64,000 bases of DNA from Ophiura sarsii (GCA_035610835.1 CM069459.1:25187636-25251635), one strand, 5' to 3'. Shown: positions 12,201-27,200, counted from the stretch's first letter. A program made the numbers and translations. Notes: generated by a model not told the origin, from the sequence alone.

Positions 12201-15200
12201 GACTGACTTTACTCTCACTGCAGAGCATCCTGAAGCTATGGCACAGATTGAAGATTCCATACAACAATTGCGTGATGTAAACTGGCTTATCCAACTTGAG
12301 CCACTCCCAATGGACACCCGTCACATGGGGTTGATGACCTCGCGTAAAAGAACTCGAGGTCAACCTCACCCCCAAAACAATGCAACGGACATCAGTGGTG
12401 TGCATCGCATCGGGTCGGCCTTGCGGCCTTGTTCCCAGGAAATTGATTTGTTAAGCACGCGCAGTGCTTTGGAGGAAGATGAAATTCAGGATTTGTTCAT
12501 CAAAACAGAGCCTTTACCTGAATTATTTTGCAACCCAAACAGCCGGTAGTCGTACATATTGTCAGGTCTTTTTATTGGCCGCGCAGACAACAAGCTGGAT
12601 AGTGGCTGCTGATTGGTTATGCTATTTACAACATAAAATAACCTCCCTATTGGTTGAAAAAGTACGGTGTTCATTACGTCATGAGCGACCGATCATTCAA
12701 GTTTAAATGAAGTCAACTGGCCACGACCAGGCGTTTCCAGTCACACGATCTCTTGATCGATGTATCAGGAAGTCGCTGTATCAGAGCAAGGTTTTGAATA
12801 TGACGTAAAACTCGTCATAGGAGCGACCTGGATCGCCAAGCATCCTTAGTATGTTATCAGCATGACAGATCACTGACTGCACTAATGTACATTAAGACTT
12901 GCTAGCCTGTAGACAACTTCCATTGGACAAGGGATAAGGGCTGTTGGGATAAGTTCAACTTAGCCAGCTATTGCAATTGACTGCAACAGCTCTTTTTAGA
13001 GCCATCAACTCTTTCCAATGGACGAGGAGAACTCTTTTCAGAGCCACCAATATCTTAAAGAAGGAAACGGCCATATGGGTTATATGGATTAAGTAAATAT
13101 GTTATTAACTGTCATGTCTGTCTCTAAGTCTGTCTGTGTATGCACACCATACAAGTTTTAAAAGATTACTTTATACTTTCATAATATTTATATAATCTCC
13201 CTATTATATCGATTTATCTTTGTAACATAATTGCTTATTCGTATTATCTCATCCATTACCATTTTTCTAAAGGGGTCGTTGACACATGTAAGCTCTTCGT
13301 GAGTTTTTTCAACGACGCCTTGCATATATATGCTATTGTTTTGTATATATTTTGCTCTGACTTTGTATTGATATGTTGTATATGCGAAATAAATAAACCT
13401 GTAAACTGGTTTCGTAGTTATTTAAGCCTATTCTTGGGAAAGGTAAATCATTCTAGTAACCCTGAGAACTTAGTATAAATATATCATTGTAATATTTTGT
13501 CATATCAAATAGTCAATAATACTGCACCCTTATATTTGAATGATGTTAATAATTACAACATATGCAGAAATAAGTATAATATTTTGATTCCTAAACCCAA
13601 AACAAATGATATTTCGAATGAAACAAACTTGACCAAAATATTCAAGTCCCCCCCCCCCCCCAATCTTAGCATATTTATCAGCAGTCCTAATTATTGTAAT
13701 TATTCATTATCTAAAAATTCACACAACTTTTGTAATATTGTTTTATAACGCTATTTTAGATTAACAGAATATGTTTGTGTGCGTCCACAATAAAGTGGTA
13801 CTCTGGTACTCTGATTAAAGTGTTTTAAATTATATGTTTAGCTAATAATAAAATGGACTTCAACTGACTGATACAAAAATATATCAAAAAGCTAGTAAGA
13901 CGAGGGAAAAACCAAACCCTGTTGTTTTAGAAATTGGTGAATGGAATTGAATACCGACCAAAAGAAATCACTTTAAGTCCATCTATTATTAGTTAAACAT
14001 ATAATTCAAAACACTTTAGATTGTCAAATCGTATGGTAGACTATTACGACAGATATAATAAAGGTAAAAGTTATAACAAGTTCGTTGTCGGACAAGTTTG
14101 AAACTGTCAAGCTTTGGTTCAGATGAGCTCTGACTTCTTCAGGACCGAGTATTATAAGCAAAACATATAGATTGCCTTTTCCCTTGCCTGCTAATGTAAA
14201 AAGTAAGTGGCATACATATTCAAGTATTTTATTAACATTTCTGCATAAACAGTGGTACCACGCGTCGCTCACTGAGCAGGAGGTGAACTAAACAATATTA
14301 ATTATACACTAAGAGAAAAATGACAAAGAACAATATAATCAATCAAAATAATACATAAAGTACATGGACATAATGAAGGAACGAAGCCATCTCCACCCGC
14401 CAATGGATATAAAAAATTGAAATGCCCTAACGCGGGCTCATTGACGCCTCCGTCAAACTAATTTGGAAAAACAGAAGAACACTGAAAACGGCATTTTTGA
14501 ACACAGAATTTCGGTTTTAGAACGCGGAGGAATGTGGGCTTTAAACTATACCTCTGTCATCTACTCATCTTTCTTTGTGTAGTGATGTCAGAGTTTATCA
14601 TTTAGTAGCTATGAAAACTGGAATCAAATCATAAGCAATCTTAAACAGATGAGTTTTTAAAGTCTTTTTGAAACCAACAAGTGAATCACAGAATCAAAGT
14701 TCTGAAGGAAGTGAGTTCCACAGTTTAGGTGCACAAGCATAGAAAGCCCGGTCGCCATATGAAGAAAATGTCCGAGGAACTGAAAGAAACTGTTTATCCG
14801 AAGATCTGAGGTGACGTGATGGAATATGTGGATTGAGAAGATCGCTGATATAAGAAGGTGCCATGTCATGTAGGGCTTTACAGGTGAGGAGAAGAAGTTT
14901 GAAATGGATGCGATACCGAATAGGTAACCAATGGAGACGCTGTAAAACAGGTGAAATGTGATCAAATTTTCTAGTCCTTGTGAGCATTCGTGCAGCAGCA
15001 TTTTGAGCTCGTTGAAGTTTATTGAGTTGTCGTTCAGTGATCCCATATAATAAAGCATTACCATTGTCAAGACGTGATGTGACTAAGGCGTGAACAAGTG
15101 TAGCAGCAGTATCATCATCAAGCACTTGGCGAATTTCATTTATGTTCCTTATTTGGAAATATGTAGATTTGCACACATTATTGATGTGGTCGTCCATTGA

Positions 15201-18200
15201 CAGCGTGTTATCAAATATAATTCCTAGATTACGAGCACTAGTAAGCCTTAATGGTGGCGGAAGCGATTTGAAGAAAATCAGTGCTAGATTTTGATTGATG
15301 GTATTTGGAGGTAATAATGAAAAGCTCAGTTTTGTCATCATTCAATTTCAACTTATTTGCAGTCATCCAAGATTTTATGTCCTTGATACAAGATTCAATT
15401 CGAGAACGAGAGGCAATTTCATCGCAAGCCCTATCCAAGTCAAAAGATAAATATAGCTGTGTATCATCGGCATACATATGCACTTTTAAACCATGTTTGC
15501 GTGCAATGTTCGCTATTGGAGATAAATACATTTTCCCTTTGAGTGTCGCGATAGAGTTAAAATAAATACTTGGAATGTTTATTTTTCAAATATTACATGA
15601 TTTCTCATTTTTGAACCCCGATTTCCCTGAATGTTGTCCATTTTCCATGTTGAAAACAACCCCTAGGACATTGGAGTTAAAGTAAAGAAAATGCCCAACC
15701 ATGCAACCATGTCAACAAACAAACACCCCCCCCCCCCCCCCCCATACAAGCAAACAAAAAATACACAAAACTAAATAACAAAAACATAACGAAAACAAAC
15801 AAAAAACACTCAATACAAAAAGTAACATCTCCACCCCCCCCCCCAAAAAAAGAAGAATATTTATCAACATATGTCCACCGTACAGGGATCACTTGGAAAC
15901 ATTTCACTATTTGGAACAGAACGGCAAGTGGTAAAACCCTTCAAAATGTTGACCCCCTCCCCCACCCACCAATATACAAATATTGATTGAAGCTGCCATT
16001 GAAATAATCAGTAAATCTATGTCCTATATTCTTTTACCACCACGGTTGTATTCACAGTAGTATATAGTTTAATCAGTTCCAAATTGGCAAAAATTGTGAC
16101 GCTAATATTTATCCGTGGGCCCAAATGGAAAACCTACTTGCCCACTGCTCGCTGATGCGCAAATGCACACTTTCACCAATAAATATGCGCAACAACATGG
16201 ATTGTTTTTGCGCGCGGACAAATACAAGCCTCATATTTCTCACTAATTTAGAACTGAATAAACTATAGTAGTGTTTGTGTTGATATAAGCCCAAGGGGGA
16301 AAAACATTATTTTCAAATTATTTTTTAATTGTTTATGATTTTGTTGTTGACATTTTACATTTTCACCAAAAGCATTGACCCCAATGTGAATTAGTCTGGA
16401 TGAAATTTGATAAAGGGCAAATAGTCATGTCAATAATAGATACAAATATTGATCAAATTTGTCATGGAAATAATCAAAATGATGCCTTAGATTATTTAAG
16501 TGCCAGTGTCACCACTATTGCATGCACTTGTAACAGGTGTTTTGTATCTCCTTCTACACACTCACATTGTTCAAAGTACAAAAGAAATGGATGTGTTTGA
16601 GTTGATATTAGGCCAAGGGAAAACCTGTTTTACAGCACGAGCAACCAATACTTTTTCAAATTTGAGATTTTTGTCTTATAATTTCAAGGTTTTAAAATAT
16701 TTTGCAAAATGTTAAAAAATTATGATTTAACTGAAAATATTTGAATATTTTGTCAACTTATTTTATGTTTGAACTTGAAATGTTTGACATTTTTTTGAAG
16801 AAAAAAAAACACCCCGACCAACTAACCATACATGAGAGGTCGGTCCATAGATTTTGTTTGTTTGTTGCTTTACATGAAATTTGGACTATGTATGTACAGA
16901 AGGTGGTATGAGATGAGATCCTAATCAGATAACTAAAACATAATTATTGTTCAGCTTTGCAGATCGGTTTCATTTAGCCATTACCGTTTGATTCGAAAAT
17001 CAAAATGGCTGCCTCAAAGCTACCCGTTCAGAGACAGGAGGATTTTAAGGAGCAGTTTTTGACTTGTTCTATATGTGCTGAGGCATATGACAATGATGAG
17101 CATCAGGCCAAATTTTTGCCTTGTCTGCACTCCTTTTGCAAGTCTTGTCTGCAGCAGCACGTCGGCCGACGTCCAAAGTTCAACTGCCCAAACTGCCGCA
17201 AAGAAATAGTCTTATCCGGTGGAACTATCAACAGCCTGCCAAATGATTTTATTGTGGAGAGTCTGAAAGAATACAGAGATATCTTCACTCATGCAGTCAC
17301 TTGTGGTAGTTGTGACGATGGGAACCAAGCTGTGAGCTTTTGTCAGGATTGTGGCTGTTTCTTGTGTCAACGATGTGTTGACGATCACTACAGAATGCGC
17401 CCTCTACGCCACCACAAACTTTCCACTATGGTCGAGTTACAAGAAAAGAAATATAGCCCCATGATGCATCAGAAATGCGAGAAACATCCCAATCAAACTC
17501 TGGATATGTACTGCAAGGAGGCTGATTGTAAAGTCCTGGCATGTCCTTCGTGCGGCCATGTTAACCATCGGGGTCACGATCTTGTCGATTTAACGGTAGC
17601 TATTGATGAGACAGTGGCGGAGCTGCGCCAAGCATCTATGAACGTTGCTATCAATAATCAAGAACTGACCAAGAGGCGTGGCGCTGTGGACGCTATGCAG
17701 ACAACTCTGACTAAAAACTTCAACAAGGCAGGAAGAGCAGTGGAAAAATCTTTCCAGAAACTTCAAAACCTGATAGACTCTCGCAAGAACATCGCCCACG
17801 CCCACTTGAAACATCTGTATCAAACCGAGATGAATAAGCTTACAGAAAGCAACAAATCCACAGACTTACTCGCCACACAAATGATCAGTGCTTGTGAGTT
17901 TGCAGACAAAGCCTGTGCGACAAGGCAACCCACCAAGCTAATGACCTCGCAAAACCAAATCATAAAACGTCTCAATGAACTCGGTAACATTCCCCTACCC
18001 AAGAACAAGTCCGATAAGACTGACTTTACTCTCACTGCAAAGCATCACAAAGCTATGACACAGATTGAAGATTCCATACTACAATTGTGTGATGTAAACT
18101 GGCTTATCCAACCTGAGCCACTCCCAATGGAAACACGTCACATCCAAGGGCGGAAATCCCGCCGGGGGGGATGGGGGGGATTTATCCCCCCCACTTTTTG

Positions 18201-21200
18201 ACCTGGGGGGATGGTCAATGTAATCATCCCCCCCTGATTTTTCACATCTACCAACAAAAAAAAGGAAAAAAGGGGGGGGGGGGGGGAAAGGAAAAAAAGA
18301 AAGAAAAAAAGGGGAAAAAGGAGAAAAAAAGGAAAAAGAGAGAGAGGGAGGGACATAAGAACGTTTGGAGTTTATTGTACGTTGGTTAGGATATATACGC
18401 GTATGTACGTTAAGAATCCATCTTTTGGAGGTAACTAATTAACTTCTTTCTGGTATAGGCCTATCTGCCTATATAAAAAGCCAATATTGATCAGAAATAA
18501 AGTGATTGCTTTTCAATAAAATATTGGTCAAAAGTATACCAGATCGCACGAAATGAGTTTGAAAATTGAAAAAATTTCTAGTTCTCAGGGGGGCATATCC
18601 CCCACCCTCAGACGCCCCCTGTTGGAGCTTTTAAACCATCTATACTAAAATCAAGAATATATCAGTATAAAAATGCTCAACTTCTTTCGTGCATTGATAA
18701 AAACAAGATATTTATTGAAAATGAAGTGATGGCCTTTTAATACAATATTGGTCAAAAGTATACACCAGATTACACCAAATGAGTTTGAAAATTGAAATTT
18801 TTCTACTTCTGAGGGGGCACATCCCCCATTAGACTCCCCCTGTTGGAGCTTTTAAACCATCTATACTAAAATCAAGAATATATCAGTATAAAAAATGCTC
18901 AACTTCTTTTGTTAATTGATAAAAAACAAAATATTTATTGAAAATTAAGCGATGGCTTTTCAATACAATATTCGTCAAAAGTATACACCAGATCGCACCA
19001 AATGAGTTTGAAAATTGAAATTTTTTCTACTTCTGAGGGGGGCACATCCCCCCTCAGACTCCCCCTGTTGGAGCTTTTAAACCATCTATACTAAAATCAA
19101 GAATATATCAGTATAAAAAATGCTCAACTTCTTTTGTTCATTGATAAAAAACAAAATATTTATTGAAAATTAAGCGATGGCTTTTCAATACAATATTTGT
19201 CAAAAGTATACACCAGATCGCACCAAATGAGTTTGAAAATTGAAATTTTTTCTACTTATGAGGGGGGCACATCCCCCCTCAGACTCCCCCCTGTCCGAGC
19301 ATAGCTCAGAGTGCGGTGCTGCGCACCGCCTGGATGGTACCAGCTAAATTTAATTTTTTAGGGCCAAAACTTATCATCCCCCCCACACCTGACAAGAAAT
19401 TTCCGCCCCTGAAGGTTGACCTCATGTAAAAGTGTGCAAGGTCAACCTCACACTAAAAAGGGTGCAACGGACATCCGTTGTAGAAGCGACCCGGATCGCC
19501 AAGCAACCATAGGATGTTATCAGGAAAGCAGATCACTGACTGGACTAACGTACGGTAAGACTTTCTAGCCTGTAGACAACTTCCATTGGACAAGGTACGG
19601 TCTGTTGGGATAGGCAATAATTAGCCTGCAACAGCTCAATTCAGAGCCATCAACTCTTTTCAATGGATGAGGAGCACTCCAACTTAATAACAATAATAAT
19701 AATAAACAGTTCTTATTAAGCGCCAGGGGGCGCTATTATCATGGTTTTTTCGAAAAACATTTTTGATCCAAATTGATTTAGATGGTTCATCCTGTTGTTT
19801 TCAGTATTGCAGGCACCATGAAACATGCTTTACAAACAAACAAACAAACAAACTAATAAACAAAAACCTCCTACAAAACCAACAAACAGATAAACAAACA
19901 AACTACAACACACAAACAAAGGTCACAAATAAAACCAACAATATTCATTGTAAGGATACCCAGCTCTGGAGCTCTTTTTCTTCTTTTTTGAGTTGAATTT
20001 TCTTGCCATTAGCGAAAACTTGACCTTCGTTGCTGTGTGGAAAAAAGAGAGAAAGAAATCAACATATTTAGAGAAATGATTACTGTAAAACAAGCTAATT
20101 CTGTGAATTATGAAAGCGGCTCAAATTCGCGAAATGTTATTGCCGCAAATTAATGTGTTTGAAGATGATAGTAGTGGTAGCATAATTAACAGCCTGTACA
20201 CTGGATACAAATTGATACAGGTATTTATACAAACAAAGCTTAATTGACACACACAATTCATATTTAAAGTCATTGTGTAATGATATCTGTTGAAAATAGT
20301 GTTATATTTGACTTTTTTCAGTTCAGAATTGTCGTATTTGCAATTGATTTACTCACTGTTAAATATCGCAACAGATTCATCCCTGTGCATATTTTGTACT
20401 GTGTTAGTTTCCTCTTTTGCAGACCAGCACCGGTCTGTACTAGCAAAGCGCATGACAATGAAGTAAAAACAAACAGCGTCGGTTGACTTGCGTAATGCCT
20501 GCTTGAACCATTTATACTAAGTAATTAGGATCAGTGGTTTTTTTAGAAGAAACGATGGCCTAAATACAACTACTGTTGGTAGTAGTTGTGCCTACGAATG
20601 GCACAGAATAGCTCAGAATTTGGCCACAAAAACGTATTGTACTTCTGTTATAATTGAGTGTAGGGTTCTAAATTCGGCAGTCTCGACGTCCTTTTATGTG
20701 TGGCAAATAAGTTTTAGTAAATGACATTTTAGATTCGCGATATTAAGTTGCCGCGAAACTAGTGATGATTAGCAATTCGCGAAAACAACATGCCATAAAA
20801 TTAACTTGTTTTACAGTAACTCTCTTACATTTCGAGTAGGAGATGAATAAAAAACAACCCTGATGTAAGGCCCTAACAAACTTGTAATTATGTGCGTGCA
20901 CCGTTGCATTCACTACTAGCTATAGTTCAATCAGTTCCAAATTGGCGATAAATATTGGGGTTTTATCTCTCCGCGCGCAAAAGTAATCCAAGCGTATGCC
21001 TGTGATTATTGCCACACGCATGCGGTATTGGCCAGTTGGACTGTGCGCTACATGTAGTGGCCTTCATGTGCCCTGCTTCCTTCTGTATTCATTCGCTGCA
21101 ATAATGCGGCTTCACCAATTTGGAACTGATCAAACTATAGTGGGGTCCAGGGGCCTGCCTTTAAGGGGGGGGGGGGGGTGTCTAGGTTGATTTGCACCAA

Positions 21201-24200
21201 ATTTGGAAACAGATTTTCTCAATGTTACTGTGGGCTTACCCCTTAGAGTCATATATCAAATTGAAGCTTAGGTAACAGCGTTTCAAAAACTGCACGTTAT
21301 TTTGAGCTGGTTGCTATGTAGCTCTGCTACAGAGCCACTCTTAGTCCCACCCCTTCATCAACCTCTCCCCACCCCTTCCCCTACACCAAGGCATGCCTTG
21401 CCTACCAACCATACACTCATATGTAGTGCACATCATAACATCATGTACATACTATGTACATGTAGTACAGCCATAGCCAATCACTGGCACCAGTGACCCA
21501 AGTACAGTGACCAGACCAAAGACAAACTGCTCAAATTACAATATAGCTGCCAAAGTCACTGACCATAGAGTATTTGGCAGCCGCGTCAGCGGCTGCCAAA
21601 TACGAGGGCTCTGCCAAATACACCAAAACTTTTACGACCTGTTATTATGTAACTAAATAGCCCAAGGAGATGTCCTAATTGGGCAAACCATGGGCACACT
21701 TTCTTCCCCCTTCCATCCTGGGATGCAATAAATCACACACTCATATCACAGACACACCCTGCTGTGGCCGTCTATGGTCAATATCTGCATATTGGAGTAT
21801 GTATCTGTAAGCTGCCAATTGTTAAATGTTAGGAGTAGACTATAAATGAGCTATTATAAACTAAAGTTTACTAAGAGGCAGCCATAATATATATGATTAA
21901 TTTGTTTTTGTGCTGGTATCATATCTGCACTAAGTGCCATGAGTTACATACTTCTGGCACTGTGTACATTATAATGCTACACTAGCTTAGTACTATTGAA
22001 CTTGACCATGCTCAAGTTTAACAATCGATAATATACTCAATTAAAAGAAGATGAATGGGGATTTCTATCCAGGTCTACCCTCTCCCACTCATTCGAAATT
22101 GTTAATCAAAATCTTACTATTGTCGTCATCGTCTTCAGAAAATTCAGAACACTGCAGCTTGCATTCTCACGTTCTCTAAAAGATCTTACCATTACATGTA
22201 TGCCAATTGGCTCCCTGTAGCTCAGAGAATTGCTTTGCTGATTGTACATATATAAATAACAATGTTGCCCCATCATATTTATCTGAAGTATAATAATGTG
22301 CTAATTCGCACTCTTTGTTCTGGACAAATGCAACTTCTTCAAGAAACTATATATAAGCGCTCGTGGGGAGACAGATATTTTGCTATTGCAGCTCCTCCTC
22401 CATATTGGAACTGCAAAAACTGTTACAATCTTCAAAACACAGATGTCTGAGAAATTTGTAATAATTAAGTAGTTTTATTGTCGTTGTTTTAATATCGTTT
22501 TTGTATTTAAATTGTATTGTATGTTTGTGCCTTGAGAGCGATTATTTAGAGTGGATTATGTGCCTTGTCACTTTTATTAATATTATTGTTATTATAATTA
22601 TTGTTCACTTTAGCCAGTAATAACTAATAGTATGCTTTAGCAGTATTCTGAAGAAAAAAAACCCTGTTATGTACGTGTCATAGGTTTCTGATAAATGGTG
22701 GGTTAAGGAATTTTATTAACATTACAAATTTAAAAATAAAATCAAACATATTATTGAACAGTATGGGGGGATTCAAACTTATAATCTCAACCCTTTCATT
22801 TTAGGCCAAATAAAAGAATATTCATGTTCAGCGTCCCCGCCCGCTTCTTTTTAAGGGGCCGCCTCCTTTTTTCTTTTTGAAAAAAACCCACCCAAAACAC
22901 TTTTTTTAAATTAAAAAAGAAAATCATATTTTTTGACTTAAGCACACCTTTTGCCCCGTGAAATAAACTGGTTATCTATGTCTCAGAACTCAGGTCAGGA
23001 CAAGATATACTTTTGGTCTCATTTTCTGTTTCATCTTGCCCATAAGAAGCAATATGTAATTTTTTGAGTCCAAGTGGCTGTCATTATGAAAAAAGCAGGC
23101 AACCATCTTGAAAAATAGCCCGGCCAGCTATCTTGACAAAATGTGTCGGGCGGCCATTTTGGAAGAAGAAAAAAAAAGGCCCCCCTCCTTCCTTATTTTC
23201 AAAAAGGCAGGACGCTAAACATGTTTTATTTTTTATTTTGTCTTACTATTGTCCTTATGTATTGATAATGTTTACTCCAAACTCCCTTCCCTTTTGAAAT
23301 CTGCTTTTGCTACCAGCTATCTATGTACTTTTCTTTTATCTGTTAACTCCTATTACTATTATTAGTATTACCTTTCACCCACACTTCTTTTTGGTGTTTG
23401 TCTGATTTTCTTCCAACTTTTGTATCTGCTGTGAATGTGGACATTTTCACGCTACATTTATTCACGAACAAAAATCAGTAGGCGTGAACATAAAAATGTG
23501 CTAGTATACATTTGTAAGTATATGTAACGAAGCTCAAAATCACAACATTAAAAACAAGCAGCATTGTTCAAAATGTTCAAAGCCAAAATTACTTGCACAC
23601 AATGTCCTCTTTTACAGTTATTATTAATATTATAGGCTTCTTTAAAACACATTGATTTCACGCATTGATTTAACTTGAGCAAAATCATCTTCACATTGAT
23701 TTACTACAGTGGCTTATTGAATTTCCGTTTATACTATTGCCCCCCCCCCCCCCACCACACCCCACTGCTTCTGAAAACATGAAAAGTGCCTAAATTAATT
23801 AATCCTGGGGAAAACTCGTTTTCTGTAACTAGTTTTCAATAATCTTCTTTAAATATGGGGAAAATATGTATATCAGAGACACTATACAGAGATTTAATGA
23901 AATGCACAAAACCTGTGGTTCATTTGAATTTGAATTAACTTACTAATGTTAACCTATTATACAATTTTAGTTTTAGCGGCATTTTAATTGAGCGAATGGA
24001 GGACTTTATCCAAATCCCAATCGAAATGAACAAAATTAAATACTAGCGAAATGTTGTTGCTTTACAGCATGCATGTTTACAGTATAAACTTTAGTATTCT
24101 ATCAGGATCTATGATTAGATAGATATCCCAATGTTACTCCTACTGTGCCCTTGGTTGTGGTGGTTGCACATGTGGCATTTAACTCATGCCTGCAGGCAAA

Positions 24201-27200
24201 TCACGCAGCAACTTGCTGTCTTTGGACATCAACCTATGTAACAGATGCTATTGAATCGCATATACTATTGTTGAATTATTAAAGTGATTATTAAAGTGAT
24301 GAGGAAGAGACTTGGTGAAATATGGTGTCATGTTACCCCCCAAGGTCGCTGGGGGTAAACTAGTCAAGTTGGCAGAGCCTAGTATCAGAACACATCACCC
24401 ACAGCGGTATGGACCATCTGGTGACTGAATAGAGAGAGTGTTGGTAGATAATTGACCTGCTGAAGTGTTTCTAGAAATTGGATTCAAATACTACTAGTAC
24501 TACATGTAGTATAGTAACTAATGGGATTTCTAGGCGATGCCAGCAGAGCTAGTTGCTATGGTAACCAGACAAGGCCTCTGATTGGCTAAACACTGGTACA
24601 AAGATATCTAGAAAACTAAATGTTGCATGTTCACCATACTTTGGTAGATGATGTATGGGAACAATGCGCACAAATTAATGAAGTCGGATTTTTTATACGG
24701 TTGCCATGGTAACCAGGAACCGACCAATCAGGTAATTTTACGGTATAATTCAAATTTGGAAAGATAAATTGAAAATCCGGCTTCATTGGTTCATTCCTCT
24801 ATTCAAGCTTATTATCCATTCCATGTAAAATATCAAAATTGGCTAGACATTTTAGATAAAAATAGTTGTTCAATTATGGAGGAGCATGAATTTAGACACA
24901 TTTTGAGCCATTTTTGGTGAAAATAGCAATCATACTAGCATTTTTATTGATTTTTAAAGATAAATGGCTTAAAAATAGCCGAGTGAGAAAAATAAAGAAA
25001 TACATAAGAAATTACGTTGACTTTGAAATTTCGATGATTTATGATGTGCATTAAAATTATTTTAATATTTTAATAAATAAATGTAATCAAATATTACAAT
25101 TATTTGATCAAAAAATAATTAAAACTGAAAATGCTTAAAATCGCAGGGTGAGCGTTTTCTACATACAAATTGCATACAAAATACCACCGATATTTTGAGA
25201 CACCCGAAACTCAATTGACCATAACATCAGAACCAAAAATCCAATTGACCCCAAACAAAAAGCATTTTAAAGCAGAGACTTAGCAGTTTTCTACTGTGCC
25301 AATATCTCATTTTTGTCTGAAGCACTGAATTTTAATATCTGACCAACCTAGACCCCCCCCCCCCCCTTAAGCCCCTCATGGGTCCAGGTGCAGTCAAAAG
25401 GGCATTTATCCTACCATTGAGACGATTCTTGTGTTCCTATTGGATAAGCACCTGAATTTAGTGACTAGATATATTCCGTATCCGACCCGCATATCCCGTA
25501 TCCGGTCAGTAAGGAACTGCGCATGCGTTGTAGTAGGGTTGCTACGCAGCGCCGACGTGACGATTGTCGGATTGCATCTGAACTTGCTCGGGTTTTAGGT
25601 GACTACTACAGTACTTTTCAGAACTTCATTTGTTCTTGTTTTGCTTTAATAGTATTTTAGTAGGATAAAATCGTTATTAGGTGAGGTTGGGTCGGATACG
25701 GATTATATCTAGTCTCGGAGTCTGTATCCTCGGCTAGATATAATCCGTATCCGACCCAACCTCACTTAATAACTAATAGTATACCACTTTTGAAATTTTG
25801 TTTTTTAATCTTTGGGAAAAGAAAGAAGAAAAAAAAATAATCGTTTTTTCCCAAAACAATTCAGAAATCTTACTAGTAAGATTTTCTGCTGCCAAAAGCT
25901 TAGAAATCTTACTAAATAAGATCATATCGTGTAAGTTGGCAGATATGCATGCTATTTCGCAGTGAAAGGGGGCGGTCAACTATTACACTAGGCATGCGTG
26001 ACCAAGAACACTTGATAAGGGGGTTGTTTTTGTGCCATCTGGCAACACGTTTAGGGGTCGAAAATCCACCATTCACAAAAATAAGGGTATTTTTCAACAA
26101 AAAGGGTTTTTTCTTTCAAAATCCTGTTAATTTTTAACACGTTTAAGGGGTCAAATTGGGGAGAAAAATATGCACAATCCTCATTTTATCGCAAATGAAG
26201 ACGTCAGAGGTGATACACGTTTAGGTTTTTTTGTGGAAATTTGTTGGTCACCACGACGCATGCTTACAGCATGTTTGACTACCCCCTCCCCTCGGGCCAT
26301 CTCTATGTTTTGGGGCCTCATTTATGCTATTTTATATCTCATTGCTACTGCAAAAATGGACATTTTTCGCACCCCATATATTTTCGCGCTCAACTACTGC
26401 GAAAATAATAACACATGTATTTCTTTTGCGCATAGGTCTATGTTGTGAAGCTTCAAATCGCGAATTTAAAAACACGCAAAACAGTTTAAAATCGGCGATG
26501 CACCAACCACTTTTACAGTACTTTACAGAGATGGAGGGAGGGGAGAATTCACTTACATTTCCCCATGTGTTTAAGTTTATCTCTAAACACTACATCATCG
26601 GTACCCGGGGCTGCGGCACCTGCACCTCCTACGGCGCCCTCAGTTGTTGACGATGCACCAGGATTCAGGACGTTTCGATGTAGAGGAATTTGGGCTGGTG
26701 GTGCCGGGTTGGGTTGCTGTTGTGATTGGTGGATTAAGCGGGAATTACGACGACTTGCGTTCCGCGTGGCTTCCATCACATCTGATAGAATATGATATTG
26801 TTTGGGAGTTAGAACATCAAATTGCATATCTTAATTTCCTTTAAATGTGATTGGGTATATGTTTCATGTACGACACCACGGAATTAACCTAGCACAAAAT
26901 CCTCTATTGACAGATTAAAGGATTATACAGCTTTATTCCGTAATGAGGTCTGTAAACTAGTCAAACTAATGAATATCTTACACCAAAGATTTACCAATAT
27001 TAGACTCAGGCCTGGAATTAGTACACAATACTTTTGCGCCGGACCGGTGAAGATGCAAAAGTACACATCCACCTGGCAGGTAAACATTTTCAAACTAACA
27101 TTGTAAGTGAGTTACACTGGCTGGTGGAATTTATGCCCGGCAGGTATTTTTGAGAGTTACCTGCCCGACGGATTGGCTGATGACAAAATCTCAAGTTCCA

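Larger units (their letters stand above)
15653..19682. repeat. Segmental duplication, copy B (TRIM B)
   Basis: Collinear with 9743-13035. It is longer because of a 0.2 kb foldback element at 16063-16266 and a 1.27 kb element at 18146-19410. Both insertions post-date the duplication, since copy A is unoccupied at both places. Confidence 0.75.

Noticed and set aside
18270..18360. Lys/Glu-rich peptide frames
   Set aside because: These are translations of purine runs inside a mobile element.
26565..26844. Plus-strand frames opposite CUEDC1 exon 6
   Set aside because: They are shadows of the well-supported minus-strand exon.
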